Shown here in pieces: positions 1 through 8,710 of a DNA stretch of 64,000 nt (its first letter is position 1; each line of letters begins with the position of its first letter). Source of the stretch: CAZXIC01 sp964640195 (lineage in GTDB: Archaea; Iainarchaeota; Iainarchaeia; Iainarchaeales; GCA-2688035); the NCBI GenBank assembly GCA_964640195.1, contig CAZXIC010000001.1, forward strand, positions 62,001 through 126,000, written 5' to 3'. The position numbers were made by a program, and so were the translations under genes. The notes under the pieces were generated by a model that was not told the DNA's origin, ran no database searches, and worked only from the letters and a program-made list of their open reading frames with translations.

Positions 1-169
1 AAAGAGGTATTTCCCATCGCCGCTTCTCATTTCAATCATCAACTCCAAAAAATTTGCTTGTTTTCTTTAGAAGAGTTATAAGCCAGTTATGTTTTTAATT
101 AATTGCGGAATGACGCAATTATTCCAACTGGAATAAGATTAAAAATGCTTTCCTGCAATGCCTGTTCTT

Positions 170-727
170 ATGCTGCCTGATTTGGCGGAAATAAAGCAGA
201 GGAGGATTGCTGCCGGGCTGACGCAGAGCAGGCTTGCCAACCTCAGCAGTGTTTCGCAGAGCCTGATTGCAAAGATTGAGTCTGGCAACATTGAGCCAAG
301 CTATGCCAAGGCAAAAAGGCTGTTTGACTGCCTGCAGCAACTGCATGCAAGGCAGGAAAAGCAGGCAAAAGACATTATGACAAGGGATGTTGTCGGCATT
401 GACGCAAAAGAAAGCCTGCGCAGGGCAATAAGGGTTTTGGAAAAGCGCGGCTTCTCGCAGCTGCCTGTCCTTGCAAAAGGAAAGCCTATGGGCAGCATGA
501 CTGAGAAAAGCGTTCTGGCGAAGATAAACTCAAGCCCTGGCATTGACATTGGAAAAGCGAAGGCAGATGACGCAATGGAGGAAGCCCTGCCGACAATACA
601 GCCAAACACGCCTGAATCAGTTGTAAGGCAGCTGCTCAACTTCAATGCTGCAGTCCTGGTTGTGAAAAAGGGCAGGATTGCAGGCATAATAACAAAATCC
701 GACCTGCTGAAGCAGATGATAAAATAG
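170..727 (+). CDS. HTH-XRE plus tandem CBS domain regulator
   Basis: Predicted archaeal regulator of about 185 residues. The N-terminal third is a Cro/CI-type helix-turn-helix (GLTQSRLANLSSVSQSLIAK); two CBS repeats follow, starting at the typical AKDIMTRDVVGID motif and again near DDAMEEALPTIQ. CBS pairs usually bind adenosyl ligands, so ligand-controlled DNA binding is the likely role, but target and ligand are unknown. An ATG lies at 158, but the start at 170 gives the family's usual MLPDLAEIK beginning, so I chose it. It stands alone, followed by a 190-bp intergenic stretch with a TATA-like TTTTTATA near 810. Confidence 0.8.
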   Translation: MLPDLAEIKQRRIAAGLTQSRLANLSSVSQSLIAKIESGNIEPSYAKAKRLFDCLQQLHARQEKQAKDIMTRDVVGIDAKESLRRAIRVLEKRGFSQLPVLAKGKPMGSMTEKSVLAKINSSPGIDIGKAKADDAMEEALPTIQPNTPESVVRQLLNFNAAVLVVKKGRIAGIITKSDLLKQMIK

Positions 728-916
728 GCTTCTCCAAAATTAAGATGACTTCTTAAACACAAGCCGCATTCTTGCACTTTTTAAACAAAGCCAACCGCAA
801 CGAAACCTTTTTATACAATCTCTGAGGCAAGTATATAAGGGAGTATAACAAAGCAAAGTGAATTAGTTAATACATAACGTTGCTACATAACTTTGCTTTT
901 TGCGGTGGGGTTTCAA

Positions 917-1483
917 TTGCTTAGGTGCCTTCTGGCTTTCGCATTGTTCGCGCTGCTGCTCAGCTCAGGCACCAGCGCCCTTATTGTGGATGTTCCGGAA
1001 AACATCATAATAAAGGAAGGGCAGAAGCAGGTGCAAATCAGCATATCAAACGACAGCGCAGAAGCAGGGCAGTACAGAGTTGAATTTCTCGGGCCTGTAG
1101 AAGCAGGAATAAGCCAGAGCAGCGGTGAAATTGCGGCATTCAAAACAAAGAAGGTTACGCTCTCGCTTGCTGCGGAGGAGCGGCTTGCAGGGCAGACATA
1201 TGAAAGCACGCTTGTTGTTGAACTTGGCAGCGAAAGGGAAGTGAGGAAAATCAGGCTTTTTTTCAGGGGACAGGCAGCACAAGGTCAGGAAGTGCAGCAG
1301 GGGCAGCCAGGCTTTGATTTGCAATGGCTTTCATCAGGCTTTTTTCCCCTGTTCAATCCCAACAGCATGGGCAGCCTGCTTTCGTTTGAAAACATTCTCA
1401 ACGCGCTTCTGGCGGTTGTTGCGGCAATCCTTCTGATTGCGTTTATCGCAAGGCTTGTAAAGAGGTTGGCGGTGAAAAGATGA
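917..1483 (+). CDS. Secreted, C-terminally membrane-anchored protein
   Basis: Hypothetical surface protein of about 188 residues. A hydrophobic signal peptide (LLAFALFALLLSSGTSA) is followed by a beta-rich ectodomain resembling the Ig-like or CARDB domains of archaeal envelope proteins, and by a C-terminal membrane helix (ALLAVVAAILLIAFIARL) with a basic tail. The start is a TTG at 917, six bases after a GGTGGGG ribosome site; a TTG at 893 is also in frame but has no such site. The stop overlaps the ATG of the next gene by four bases (ATGA), so the two are translationally coupled and probably act together at the cell surface. Confidence 0.7.
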   Translation: MLRCLLAFALFALLLSSGTSALIVDVPENIIIKEGQKQVQISISNDSAEAGQYRVEFLGPVEAGISQSSGEIAAFKTKKVTLSLAAEERLAGQTYESTLVVELGSEREVRKIRLFFRGQAAQGQEVQQGQPGFDLQWLSSGFFPLFNPNSMGSLLSFENILNALLAVVAAILLIAFIARLVKRLAVKR

Positions 1484-3384
1484 GGAAAGCAGTTTCAGTG
1501 TCGGCTTCAGCGCTTCTTTTCCTTTTGCTTTTCAGTGCAGCTTGTGCGGATATAGCGTTAATCCCAAGCAGCAGGCAGGTTAATGTAAGCAGGAACGACG
1601 TAATCGGCTTGCAGTTCCAGGTAAAGAACCTCGGTCCAGGTGAAACGTGCATTGACCTGGAAACAGAGCAGGACAATGCATACATTGAAACAAGCTTAAG
1701 CAAAGAGCACTTTTGCCTGGCTGAAAATAACGCAAGAACAGTTACGCTTACAATCAGGACAGAGAACGCCCCAAGGGGGCTGCACACTGTGCTGCTGCTG
1801 GCCTGGGCAGATGACGGCAATGCAACAGCAACGGTTTCCCTTTATGTTGCAGAAGAGCCTGAAATAGAACTGGTTGCATATAGGAGTGATGTTTGCAGCG
1901 GAAAGGAGGAACGAATAAGTGTCCTTGTAAGGAACAACAGCGACGAGTTCAAGGAAGTCAGGCTGCAGGCAGAGAATGAGATGCTGCTGCCGTATTTCAA
2001 GCCAAGCGAACTCAGCCTTTCGCCCTACCAGGAAAAGTATGCCTGGCTGTACATTTACGCCTCGCCGTACAGTACAATCGGCAGCAGGGACATAAGCATG
2101 TATGCAATAACAGAGGACGAGATAGCAAAGGAAACTGTCAGGCTTGATGTAGTTGACTGCGAAGAGCCTGGGGAAGAGCCTGCATTCACTGTTTCGCTTG
2201 ACAAAGGATGCTATATAGTAAGAAAGGGCAGGACTGAGGAAATCCCCTTCAGGGTGAGGAACAGGCTTGACTCAGACTTAGAGGTTTATTTTTCTGTTGC
2301 AGGCGGCTTGAGCCCTAGGCTTGAGAAAAGGAGTGCGCTTCTGGACGAAGACGAGCAGAGAACCTTCTACATCACAGTGACTGTGCCTGCTGAGGCAGTG
2401 AGCAAAGACTACAACATTTCGCTCAAGGTCGGGGGCAATGGCTACTCTGTTGAGAAACGCACCTGCGTTACGCCGAAGAAAACCCACTACAGCAGGCTTG
2501 AAATCCTGAACAACGACCTGAGAATAGAGCAGGGCGAAAGCGCTGAATTCATCGCTTTAATCAGGAACCTCGGCGACTACAACGAAAACTTTGAAGTGGA
2601 AGTGGAGAATCCCTACAGCAAAATAGATGCGAATGTTTCTTACCCAGAATTCAGATTGATTGCGGGAAACTCAAGGGAGTTGTACATCAGCGTAAGCGTT
2701 GCACACGACGCAAACATCGGCGATTACCAACTTGGGCTGGAAGTTGATGTGAACAACTCAAAGCAAGGGAAAACTCTGCGCTTTGAAGTTGTGGAGGAAA
2801 CCGCCGCACCTGAGCCCTCATCCAATACGCTTGAAATCTTATCCTATCCAAGCAGCATAAAGATTGACGAGAACAGTTCAACTGCCATAACCGTTACGCT
2901 GAAGAACAGCAGCCAGCAAGAAATAGAGGACGTTGTTGTAAAGCTGTCAGCGCTTCCAGCAGGCATTGATTCAACTTACCGCTCAAACCTCAGCCTGCTG
3001 CCCGGTGAGGAAAGGGGCATTGAGCTGCTTGTCAGCACTGCATTTGGCAGTGGAGGGAGCTACAGTGCAAAAGTGGTTGCATTTAACCAGGCGGTTTTCC
3101 TGGAGGCGAATGTTGACATAATAGTTGCTGTCACAGAGCATGTGGAAGGGCAGGTGCAGGGCATTCCCACAGGCTTGTTTGCTGCAGCAGATTTGGGCAA
3201 TACGTTGGCTTGGGGCTTGGCGTTGGCAGCGATTTTGCTCATTGCAGCAGCCGTCCTGCGCTACGCTTCTGGGTCAAAGCAGAAGCTTGAAACAGGCTTG
3301 GCTGAACTGGCGAAAGAAGTGCAGCAACTGCCAGGCAAAAAGCTGGAAGAGATTGGGAAAACAAGTGAAAAGCGTGAGCCGTAA
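1480..3384 (+). CDS. Large secreted multi-Ig/CARDB-like protein, C-terminal anchor
   Basis: A 634-residue envelope protein. Signal peptide at residues 1-23; about five repeated beta-sandwich modules follow, each with phrases such as VRNNSDEFKEVRLQAENE and LRIEQGESAEFIALIRNLGD, typical of NEW3/CARDB-type extracellular domains. A membrane helix (LAWGLALAAILLIAAAVL) lies near residue 585, then a charged cytoplasmic tail of about 35 residues. Several N-x-S/T sequons are present. It overlaps the smaller surface gene upstream by four bases. The function is unknown; adhesion or envelope assembly is an inference from architecture alone. Confidence 0.7.
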   Translation: MRKAVSVSASALLFLLLFSAACADIALIPSSRQVNVSRNDVIGLQFQVKNLGPGETCIDLETEQDNAYIETSLSKEHFCLAENNARTVTLTIRTENAPRGLHTVLLLAWADDGNATATVSLYVAEEPEIELVAYRSDVCSGKEERISVLVRNNSDEFKEVRLQAENEMLLPYFKPSELSLSPYQEKYAWLYIYASPYSTIGSRDISMYAITEDEIAKETVRLDVVDCEEPGEEPAFTVSLDKGCYIVRKGRTEEIPFRVRNRLDSDLEVYFSVAGGLSPRLEKRSALLDEDEQRTFYITVTVPAEAVSKDYNISLKVGGNGYSVEKRTCVTPKKTHYSRLEILNNDLRIEQGESAEFIALIRNLGDYNENFEVEVENPYSKIDANVSYPEFRLIAGNSRELYISVSVAHDANIGDYQLGLEVDVNNSKQGKTLRFEVVEETAAPEPSSNTLEILSYPSSIKIDENSSTAITVTLKNSSQQEIEDVVVKLSALPAGIDSTYRSNLSLLPGEERGIELLVSTAFGSGGSYSAKVVAFNQAVFLEANVDIIVAVTEHVEGQVQGIPTGLFAAADLGNTLAWGLALAAILLIAAAVLRYASGSKQKLETGLAELAKEVQQLPGKKLEEIGKTSEKREP

Positions 3385-3401
3385 AACAGGCTGCCTGGAA
3401 A

Positions 3402-3629
3402 TCACTTGCCCTTGAAAATGCCGTCAACGAATTTTTTGTCAACGCAGGCAAGGCACTGCGCGATAGTGACGCACTGTTCGCAATCCTTGTCGGCAGTGGA
3501 AATTGTTTTCGGGGTTAGTTTGCTCCAATCAGGAGACAAGCCACCGATGCTTACTTCATAGGTGTAGAGGGCATAAGCTGAACCTAAAACCAGCAAAATG
3601 AATGCCAATACAAAAAACATTTTATTCAT
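3402..3629 (-). CDS. Small single-span membrane protein
   Basis: Hypothetical 75-residue protein with an N-terminal hydrophobic segment (FFVLAFILLVLGSAYALY) acting as signal anchor, followed by a short ectodomain with two CxxC motifs (CEQC and CLAC), which may form disulfides or bind metal. It sits eight bases downstream of the 495-residue secreted protein on the same strand and is probably the last gene of that operon. Convergent with the gene ending at 3384. No family recognised. Confidence 0.6.
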   Translation of the reverse strand: MNKMFFVLAFILLVLGSAYALYTYEVSIGGLSPDWSKLTPKTISTADKDCEQCVTIAQCLACVDKKFVDGIFKGK

Positions 3630-3637
3630 TCTCTCAC

Positions 3638-5125
3638 CTACTGCTTGAATTGTTCCTCCGTGGGCGTGAAATCGGTTATATTCATTGGATTATAATCCGG
3701 CAACTCTATGTACAAAGTATAGGCTTTGCCTGCCATCAAGCTGTCTACCTTCACAGTGTCAGTGGCGTTGACCTTTGTTATTGCCACGCTAGCTACGCCA
3801 CCTAATTTCTCCTTGACCTTCAAGCTTGACACTACGGTATCAAAGCTGTAAGAGTGCTTATCAGCCTTTGCCTTGTCGTAAAGCTGCTGCAGATTGCTGA
3901 ACTTGAAGCCAACCGCCCCCTTAACACCCACCTGAGTGCCCGGCTGCTGTTGGCTTGGCTGCTGGGGCTGCACTGGCGCGCTTGACTCGCTGAAGGTAAC
4001 CCTCAACACATTGGAAACATTTGAGTTTACCGGGAACTGGTATGTTGTGTGTGGGTTTGGAACGTATTTGCCGTCTTTTGGCGTTATTGTAATTTTGTAG
4101 TTGCCGGCAGGCAAGCCTGTTTTTGTTGCGCCTTCAGCCGGAACATCCATTGTTTCAACCTTATTCGGGTTTGTTAGTATATTGTAGGCTGCTGTTCCAG
4201 CTATTCCTTCACCTTTCTCTGAAACCAGTTCTATTTTTAGGGACCCTGTCCCAGTGCCCTGGGCGGTGGTAGGATTTTTCTGCAAAGTTATATTCTTCTG
4301 CAAGTCTTTATCTATCGCCACAATTACGTCTTCTGCCCAGTCCAAGTATGCGCTGCCTTGCTTTGCTATCGCAGCCAGCTTGTACGTTACCCCTGCTTCA
4401 ACAGGGCTTATTTCAAAATTGCCGGCATTGATGCTGGCATAAGTGCTAGTGCCGGATAGCCCTTTGATGTAAATGCTCGCAACTTCGCTTGGCGGCGATA
4501 TTGTACCAAAAATCTTTCTTCTAATCGTCAGCTCGCCGACCTCAAACAAGCCTATGCACGGCCAGGGCTCAACCTTGCCCCTCCAGCCATCGCACGCATC
4601 CTTGAATTTCTTTTCTAAAGCAGCGCTGGCTTTTATCCCACCAATATGGTTAACGCCGGGGTCATTTACTGAGAAGGTAAGAATAATGCCTTTTGCATTG
4701 GTTGGCACTGGGAAGGTATAACCTCCTAGCGTGGCTTTGTTCCAGCCCCACTCACGGTTAAATAATACTTTGTATTGGTGGAACCCGCTTACATCTTCCA
4801 CCTTATAGTCGTGAATTTCAGTTCCCTTATATCCAAATCCATGTGCGGAGTAATTGCTCTTGAAGACTTTCTTCCCCCAGCTGGATGGGAAAGAGCCGTA
4901 TAGATAAAGCTCAGAACTAGTGGTTAATCCAGTACTGCTTATAGCGCCACCAATTAAATCCTTAACTTTTTCACTCCTTATATAATCATCTGCCTGCCAA
5001 TAAGTGCAGAACTCTATTTCACAGTCGCATTCGGTTGCCGTAACGCATGGCGCTGGCGTGAAAGCCGATGTGTTGCATGCCAGAAGCAAAAGCGGCAGCA
5101 AAACCAAAAGGATTTTCAAATTCAT
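3638..5125 (-). CDS. Secreted protein with PEGA/carboxypeptidase-regulatory-like domains
   Basis: About 495 residues. A signal peptide (ILLVLLPLLLLACNTSAF) starts it; the Cys could be a lipobox, though the context is weak. The N-terminal half is unfamiliar and Cys-containing. The C-terminal half has two beta modules (GTGSLKIELVSEKGEGIAGT and GVKGAVGFKFSNLQQLYDKA) joined by a Pro/Gln-rich linker, like surface CarboxypepD_reg domains. ATG 5125 is preferred over the in-frame TTG at 5140 because GGGGCGG precedes it, and it gives a four-base ATGA overlap with the upstream gene. Function unknown. Confidence 0.65.
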   Translation of the reverse strand: MNLKILLVLLPLLLLACNTSAFTPAPCVTATECDCEIEFCTYWQADDYIRSEKVKDLIGGAISSTGLTTSSELYLYGSFPSSWGKKVFKSNYSAHGFGYKGTEIHDYKVEDVSGFHQYKVLFNREWGWNKATLGGYTFPVPTNAKGIILTFSVNDPGVNHIGGIKASAALEKKFKDACDGWRGKVEPWPCIGLFEVGELTIRRKIFGTISPPSEVASIYIKGLSGTSTYASINAGNFEISPVEAGVTYKLAAIAKQGSAYLDWAEDVIVAIDKDLQKNITLQKNPTTAQGTGTGSLKIELVSEKGEGIAGTAAYNILTNPNKVETMDVPAEGATKTGLPAGNYKITITPKDGKYVPNPHTTYQFPVNSNVSNVLRVTFSESSAPVQPQQPSQQQPGTQVGVKGAVGFKFSNLQQLYDKAKADKHSYSFDTVVSSLKVKEKLGGVASVAITKVNATDTVKVDSLMAGKAYTLYIELPDYNPMNITDFTPTEEQFKQ

Positions 5126-5745
5126 GTTTCCGCCCCGCAAAACTCTGCAATATCAGCGACATTTTGCTGGACATCCACCTTTGCCTGGTTCAGCCCACTT
5201 TCATCGAATGCCGAGGCAGTGAGGTTCGCCTTGCTTGACTCTGAAGGGTATTTTTGCTTGAAGTCAGCTATCTTTCCTGACAGTTCAATTGAATGGTCGA
5301 TGTAATCAATTACCTTGTCCTTGTCCGAGTTTATCTTGCTGAGTTGTGTGCACAACTCGCTGCCTTCAATGGGTTGCATTGCATCAAGAGAAGCAGACAT
5401 TGACTGGTATTCGGCAAGAAGCACTGCTGAATCCAGATAGATGCCTGTTAATGATTCAAGTGCAGGATTCTTGCCGGTAATTTCTGCCTCGTAATCTGCC
5501 AGTCTTGCCTCAAGAGAAGCAACTTGGCCAGCAGTCATCAAGTCAACAAATTCAAGATCGTCAAGACTCATGTAAGATTCGCTTAACCCAACGCCCGTCC
5601 AGATATCTTTTATTTGTTCACACCCAGAATCAAAAGAAACCCCCCCAGGCAGTTGCTGGGGCGGCACGTAAAGGTAGTTGTAGGCAGCGGCTGCCGCCGC
5701 TACAATCACCAACAATGCCGCCAGGTTTCTCCACCTTGGGTCCAT
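5122..5745 (-). CDS. Membrane-anchored ectodomain protein
   Basis: Hypothetical protein of about 207 residues: a single N-terminal membrane helix (LAALLVIVAAAAAAYNYLYV) and an alpha-helical extracellular part with regular charged heptads (residues 60-190), likely a helical bundle. ATG 5745 is used because GGTGCTTTGG lies just upstream. It is the first gene of a three-gene leftward operon with the two secreted proteins that follow. No enzyme motif seen. Confidence 0.6.
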   Translation of the reverse strand: MDPRWRNLAALLVIVAAAAAAYNYLYVPPQQLPGGVSFDSGCEQIKDIWTGVGLSESYMSLDDLEFVDLMTAGQVASLEARLADYEAEITGKNPALESLTGIYLDSAVLLAEYQSMSASLDAMQPIEGSELCTQLSKINSDKDKVIDYIDHSIELSGKIADFKQKYPSESSKANLTASAFDESGLNQAKVDVQQNVADIAEFCGAET

Positions 5746-5926
5746 CCAAAGCACCAATGCAAATTAACTTTAAAACCCTAATAAATTACTGTGCTATTAG
5801 TTATATTAATACTTTCTGGTTTTTAATGATTTCCTCCAATCTAGCCGGCTTTGGGTTGGCAGGGGCAAATAGGCAATCGCCGAAAACCCGCGAAGCTTTT
5901 TAACGCCCTGACTGCAACAATGCACT

Positions 5927-6343
5927 ATGAAGAAGTTTTATGTTGATACCAGTGTCTGGTTGGATTTTGCTTTAGGCAGGAGTGACGGCGTGAGACCGCT
6001 TGGAGAGTTGGCATTCCAGTTTTTCAAAAAATGCATCAGGGAAAGATGGCTGGTTCTTTATTCCGATGTTACTATTGTAGAGTTGTGCAAGTGCATAAAG
6101 CCGCTTGAAGTGGAAGAGAAGTGTTTCAGAGTAATGCTTGATGCGAACCTTTTGTCAAAAGCCAGTCTGTCCAAAGAAGAACCGGCTGAAGCTGAAAATA
6201 TCTCCAAAAGATACAAAGTGCCATTTGCAGACGCTTTGCACGCCGTGATTGCAAGAGACAACAGCGCTACAATTGTTTCAAGAGACGCACATTTCGACCG
6301 GCTTTCAGATATCGTCAGCGTTGTTTTTCCTGAGGATACATGA
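5927..6343 (+). CDS. PIN-domain ribonuclease, VapC-like toxin
   Basis: A 138-residue PIN-domain protein. The first conserved acidic motif is at the N-terminus (FYVDTSVWLD), a Glu lies in the VELCK segment, and the C-terminal acidic pair appears as FADALHAVIARD followed by SRDAHFD. Together these form the Mg-binding site of PIN nucleases, whose VapC members cut tRNA or other RNA. The likely antitoxin is the RHH gene at 6315-6602, which is encoded on the opposite strand and overlaps the 3' end by 29 bases, instead of the usual upstream co-directional vapB. Confidence 0.85.
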   Translation: MKKFYVDTSVWLDFALGRSDGVRPLGELAFQFFKKCIRERWLVLYSDVTIVELCKCIKPLEVEEKCFRVMLDANLLSKASLSKEEPAEAENISKRYKVPFADALHAVIARDNSATIVSRDAHFDRLSDIVSVVFPEDT

Positions 6344-6602
6344 GCTTTGCCACAACCTCTCGTGCGGCTTCTTCCCGTATCCTTTCATATTCTTCTGGTG
6401 TAGGCTCTTTAATGCCAAGTCTTTTTGCAAACCCTTTGTTTCTCGCCAACTCTGCAATCGCTTTTTCCGTGCGCAGCTTCTGGTGCAGTTCCCTGATAGC
6501 CTGCCTGAAATACTCGGTTTTCGTGCTGTAGTTGAACTCCTTCAAATCGCTTTTGACGAGGCGTTCGATCCGCTCGCCCAGCCTCAAACTAACAATGCCC
6601 AT
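6315..6602 (-). CDS. RHH antitoxin-like DNA-binding protein
   Basis: About 95 residues. The N-terminus (IVSLRLGERIERLVKSDL, then STKTEYFRQAIREL) is a ribbon-helix-helix DNA-binding domain; the charged C-terminal helix region is typical of VapB-type antitoxins that wrap their toxin. It probably neutralises the PIN-domain protein encoded convergently. ATG 6602 is preferred to the in-frame TTG at 6611, which lies inside a duplicated TAATACAAAG element likely to be the operator. Pairing with the PIN gene is inference from adjacency. Confidence 0.7.
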   Translation of the reverse strand: MGIVSLRLGERIERLVKSDLKEFNYSTKTEYFRQAIRELHQKLRTEKAIAELARNKGFAKRLGIKEPTPEEYERIREEAAREVVAKLMYPQEKQR

Positions 6603-6622
6603 GTAATACAAAGTAATACAAA
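6603..6622. promoter_or_regulatory. Tandem TAATACAAAG repeat upstream of RHH gene
   Basis: Two perfect copies of the 10-mer TAATACAAAG lie head to tail immediately upstream of the RHH start codon. One-helical-turn spacing fits cooperative binding of an RHH dimer pair, so autoregulation is likely. Confidence 0.5.
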
Positions 6623-6710
6623 GCCAATAAAAATCTTGCGGTTGACCCTAACACTTCTTTTTTAATGATTTATTTGGCCATATCTTGTTGCATAGGGCAG
6701 GTAGTGAAAC

Positions 6711-7649
6711 ATGGCTGAAGGGAAAGCAATTGACGTTGCGGTTGTAGGCAGCGGGCCGGCAGGCATTACCGCTGCACTGTACGCAAAAAGAAAGGCTTTG
6801 AATGTCCGCATTTTTGAGGCAGAGGCAGTTGGAGGACAGACAGCGGAAGCAATCTGGGTTGAGAACTATCCAGGCGTTACAAGGCTTGAGGGGACAAAGC
6901 TGATGCACAGGATGGCAGAGCACCTCCTGGAATTCGGGGTTGAAGTGGAAGAGGCAGCAGAGGTAACAGGCATAAAAAAAATCGCATCTGAAAAATGGTT
7001 TGAACTGGAGATAAACAAAGGCGAGGAGAAGGTTGGTGCAAGGGCTGTGATTCTTTGCCCTGGCAGCAAGTACAAAACATTGGGGATAGCAGGTGAAAAG
7101 GAATTGTACGGAAAAGGCGTGAGCTACTGTGCAACCTGCGACGGCCCCTTCTACAAGGACAAGGTGGTTGCAGTCATAGGAGCGGGCAACAGCGGGGCGA
7201 ATGCAGCCCTGTTTTTCGCTGGGATATGCAGGAAAACCTATCTGGTTGAGTTTCTGCCTAAGCCAAACTATGACGCTGTTTACGAAGAGCCGCTTCGTAA
7301 GTCAGGCGTGCAAATTCTGCTGAACACGCAGCTGCTTGAAATATCAGGCAGCGAAAGCGTTGAGGGGATTAAAGTGAAGGAGAGGGGCAGCGGCATGGAA
7401 AAGGAAATAGATGTTGACGCAGTGTTCATTTACGTTGGCCTGCAGCCCAGAAACTGGCTGGCGAAAAAGCTCGGGCTGCAAATTGACAAAAATGGCTACA
7501 TCGTAACCGACGGGAACAAAATGACCTCAGTGCAGGGAGTGTTTGCTGCAGGCGACATTACAGGGGAACTGCCCCAGACAGTTGTTGCAGCCGGTTCAGG
7601 GGCGGTTGCTGCAACAGCAGCGTTCGATTACCTGAAGAAAGGGAAGTAA
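6711..7649 (+). CDS. trxB: Thioredoxin reductase
   Basis: A 312-residue FAD/NAD(P)H-dependent disulfide reductase of the normal family length. FAD-binding GSGPAGITAALYAKR is near residue 12, the redox-active CATC motif (SYCATCDGPFYKDK) near residue 136, a second Rossmann motif GAGNSGANAA near residue 156, and the C-terminal FAD motif GVFAAGDITG near residue 280. It should reduce thioredoxin or a glutaredoxin-like partner in the cytoplasm. No thioredoxin gene is adjacent; a methyltransferase gene follows after 20 bases and may be cotranscribed. Confidence 0.95.
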   Translation: MAEGKAIDVAVVGSGPAGITAALYAKRKALNVRIFEAEAVGGQTAEAIWVENYPGVTRLEGTKLMHRMAEHLLEFGVEVEEAAEVTGIKKIASEKWFELEINKGEEKVGARAVILCPGSKYKTLGIAGEKELYGKGVSYCATCDGPFYKDKVVAVIGAGNSGANAALFFAGICRKTYLVEFLPKPNYDAVYEEPLRKSGVQILLNTQLLEISGSESVEGIKVKERGSGMEKEIDVDAVFIYVGLQPRNWLAKKLGLQIDKNGYIVTDGNKMTSVQGVFAAGDITGELPQTVVAAGSGAVAATAAFDYLKKGK

Positions 7650-7669
7650 AGGCATTCCGGTGGGAAAAA

Positions 7670-8314
7670 ATGGATGAGCAGAAATTCTATTACGGCAATT
7701 TTGCCGGCAGGATTCTTGGGAACTCAGCGAGAGAGGAACTTATCCTCAGGGAAATGCATCACTTGCAGGAAGGGGACTTTTTTCTTGAAGTGGGCTGTGC
7801 CCAGGGGCATTTTGAAAGGCACGCTGCGTTGCTGAGCGGCAATATTTTTGGGGCAGACACCGCACTTGCTAAACTGCGCCAGGCAAGGCATAAGAGCAAT
7901 GGCAGCCACTTCACTGCCGGGAATGCAGAGCAGCTGCCGTTCAAAAGCAGCAGCTTTGACTTTGTCTTATGCAGCGAAGTGCTTGAGCACGTGCCAGACT
8001 GGAGAAGCGCTGTTCTGGAACTGCAGAGGGTTGCGAGGGAAAGAATCCTTGTAACAGTGCCGCTGGAAAAGGGCTTCTTCTGGAGGCTTTTCAGCGTGTT
8101 TGCGCCGATGCACACGAGGGGACATTTGCACAGGCTGGACAGCAGAGACGTTGAAAGCGCGGTTGGCAAGGGCTGGCAGCTCTCCCGGAGAGAGGTTATT
8201 GCAACGCCGAGCAGGAGGCTGAACAGGCTGCTTAACAGGTTTGCTTCAGAGAGGGCAGGGATTTATTCGCTGATGCTGTTTGAGAGGAAGGCAAAGGGCA
8301 GAAAAGGAAAGTAA
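7670..8314 (+). CDS. Class I SAM-dependent methyltransferase
   Basis: A 214-residue Methyltransf_11-type enzyme. The SAM-binding motif I is FLEVGCAQGHFERHA (residues 38-52), followed by the acidic end of beta-2 (GADTA), and motif IV/post-I sequences FDFVLCSEVLEHVPDWRSA. The C-terminal part is basic and lacks a recognisable substrate domain, so the substrate is unknown. GGTGG lies just upstream of the ATG, and the gene follows trxB closely. Confidence 0.85.
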   Translation: MDEQKFYYGNFAGRILGNSAREELILREMHHLQEGDFFLEVGCAQGHFERHAALLSGNIFGADTALAKLRQARHKSNGSHFTAGNAEQLPFKSSSFDFVLCSEVLEHVPDWRSAVLELQRVARERILVTVPLEKGFFWRLFSVFAPMHTRGHLHRLDSRDVESAVGKGWQLSRREVIATPSRRLNRLLNRFASERAGIYSLMLFERKAKGRKGK

Positions 8315-8336
8315 TTTATATAACATGTTATATAAA
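8315..8336. promoter_or_regulatory. Perfect 22-bp palindrome, probable operator
   Basis: An uninterrupted palindrome with core AACATGTT flanked by TATATA arms lies about 20 bp upstream of the RHH gene start and overlaps its TATA region. A second TTATATAA half-element follows at 8340. It is probably the autoregulatory site of that protein. The core matches the third operator site of the XRE modules at 45668 and, less one base, at 50550. Confidence 0.6.
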
Positions 8337-8358
8337 TCGTTATATAAGGTGGTCTTGT

Positions 8359-8619
8359 ATTAAGCATTATTCCCTTGTAATTGAACCCAGGCTTGTTAAG
8401 CAGATTGATAGGCTGATAAAAGAGCACGGCTTGTTCAGCAGCAGGAGCGACTTCATAAGGGATGCCATCAGGAGCAGGCTGATTGAGGTAAGGCGCTCGA
8501 TTCTGCTCAAGGGGGCAAAGGAAAAACCCAGCGGGAGAGAGCTTGAAAGAGAGGAAAAAATCGTATCAGAGGCGATGGAGGAAAGGGAAAGCGAATACAA
8601 GTTCGGCGGCGTGCACTGA
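8359..8619 (+). CDS. RHH (CopG/NikR-type) regulator with probable ATT start
   Basis: An 86-residue protein whose N-terminus reads KHYSLVIEPRLVKQIDRLIK, then SSRSDFIRDAIRSRL, a complete ribbon-helix-helix. No ATG, GTG or TTG occurs in frame upstream of this domain until the previous stop; an ATT at 8359 sits five bases after GGTGGT, so I infer ATT initiation. Starting at the first TTG (8431) would delete the DNA-contacting strand. The C-terminal half is charged with no ligand domain. It is likely controlled by the palindrome just upstream. Confidence 0.6.
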   Translation: MKHYSLVIEPRLVKQIDRLIKEHGLFSSRSDFIRDAIRSRLIEVRRSILLKGAKEKPSGRELEREEKIVSEAMEERESEYKFGGVH

Positions 8620-8710
8620 GGCTTAGGGGAAAGGCGCTTGAAGACATCAGAGGCAAATAGGGCTTGGGAAATCACTGTTTTTTAATTGTTTTACTAATCA
8701 ATATACTGTT

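Noticed and set aside
1..157. Possible regulatory or RNA element in the first 157 bases
   Set aside because: Only AT-rich promoter-like sequence can be seen; nothing specific supports an RNA gene.
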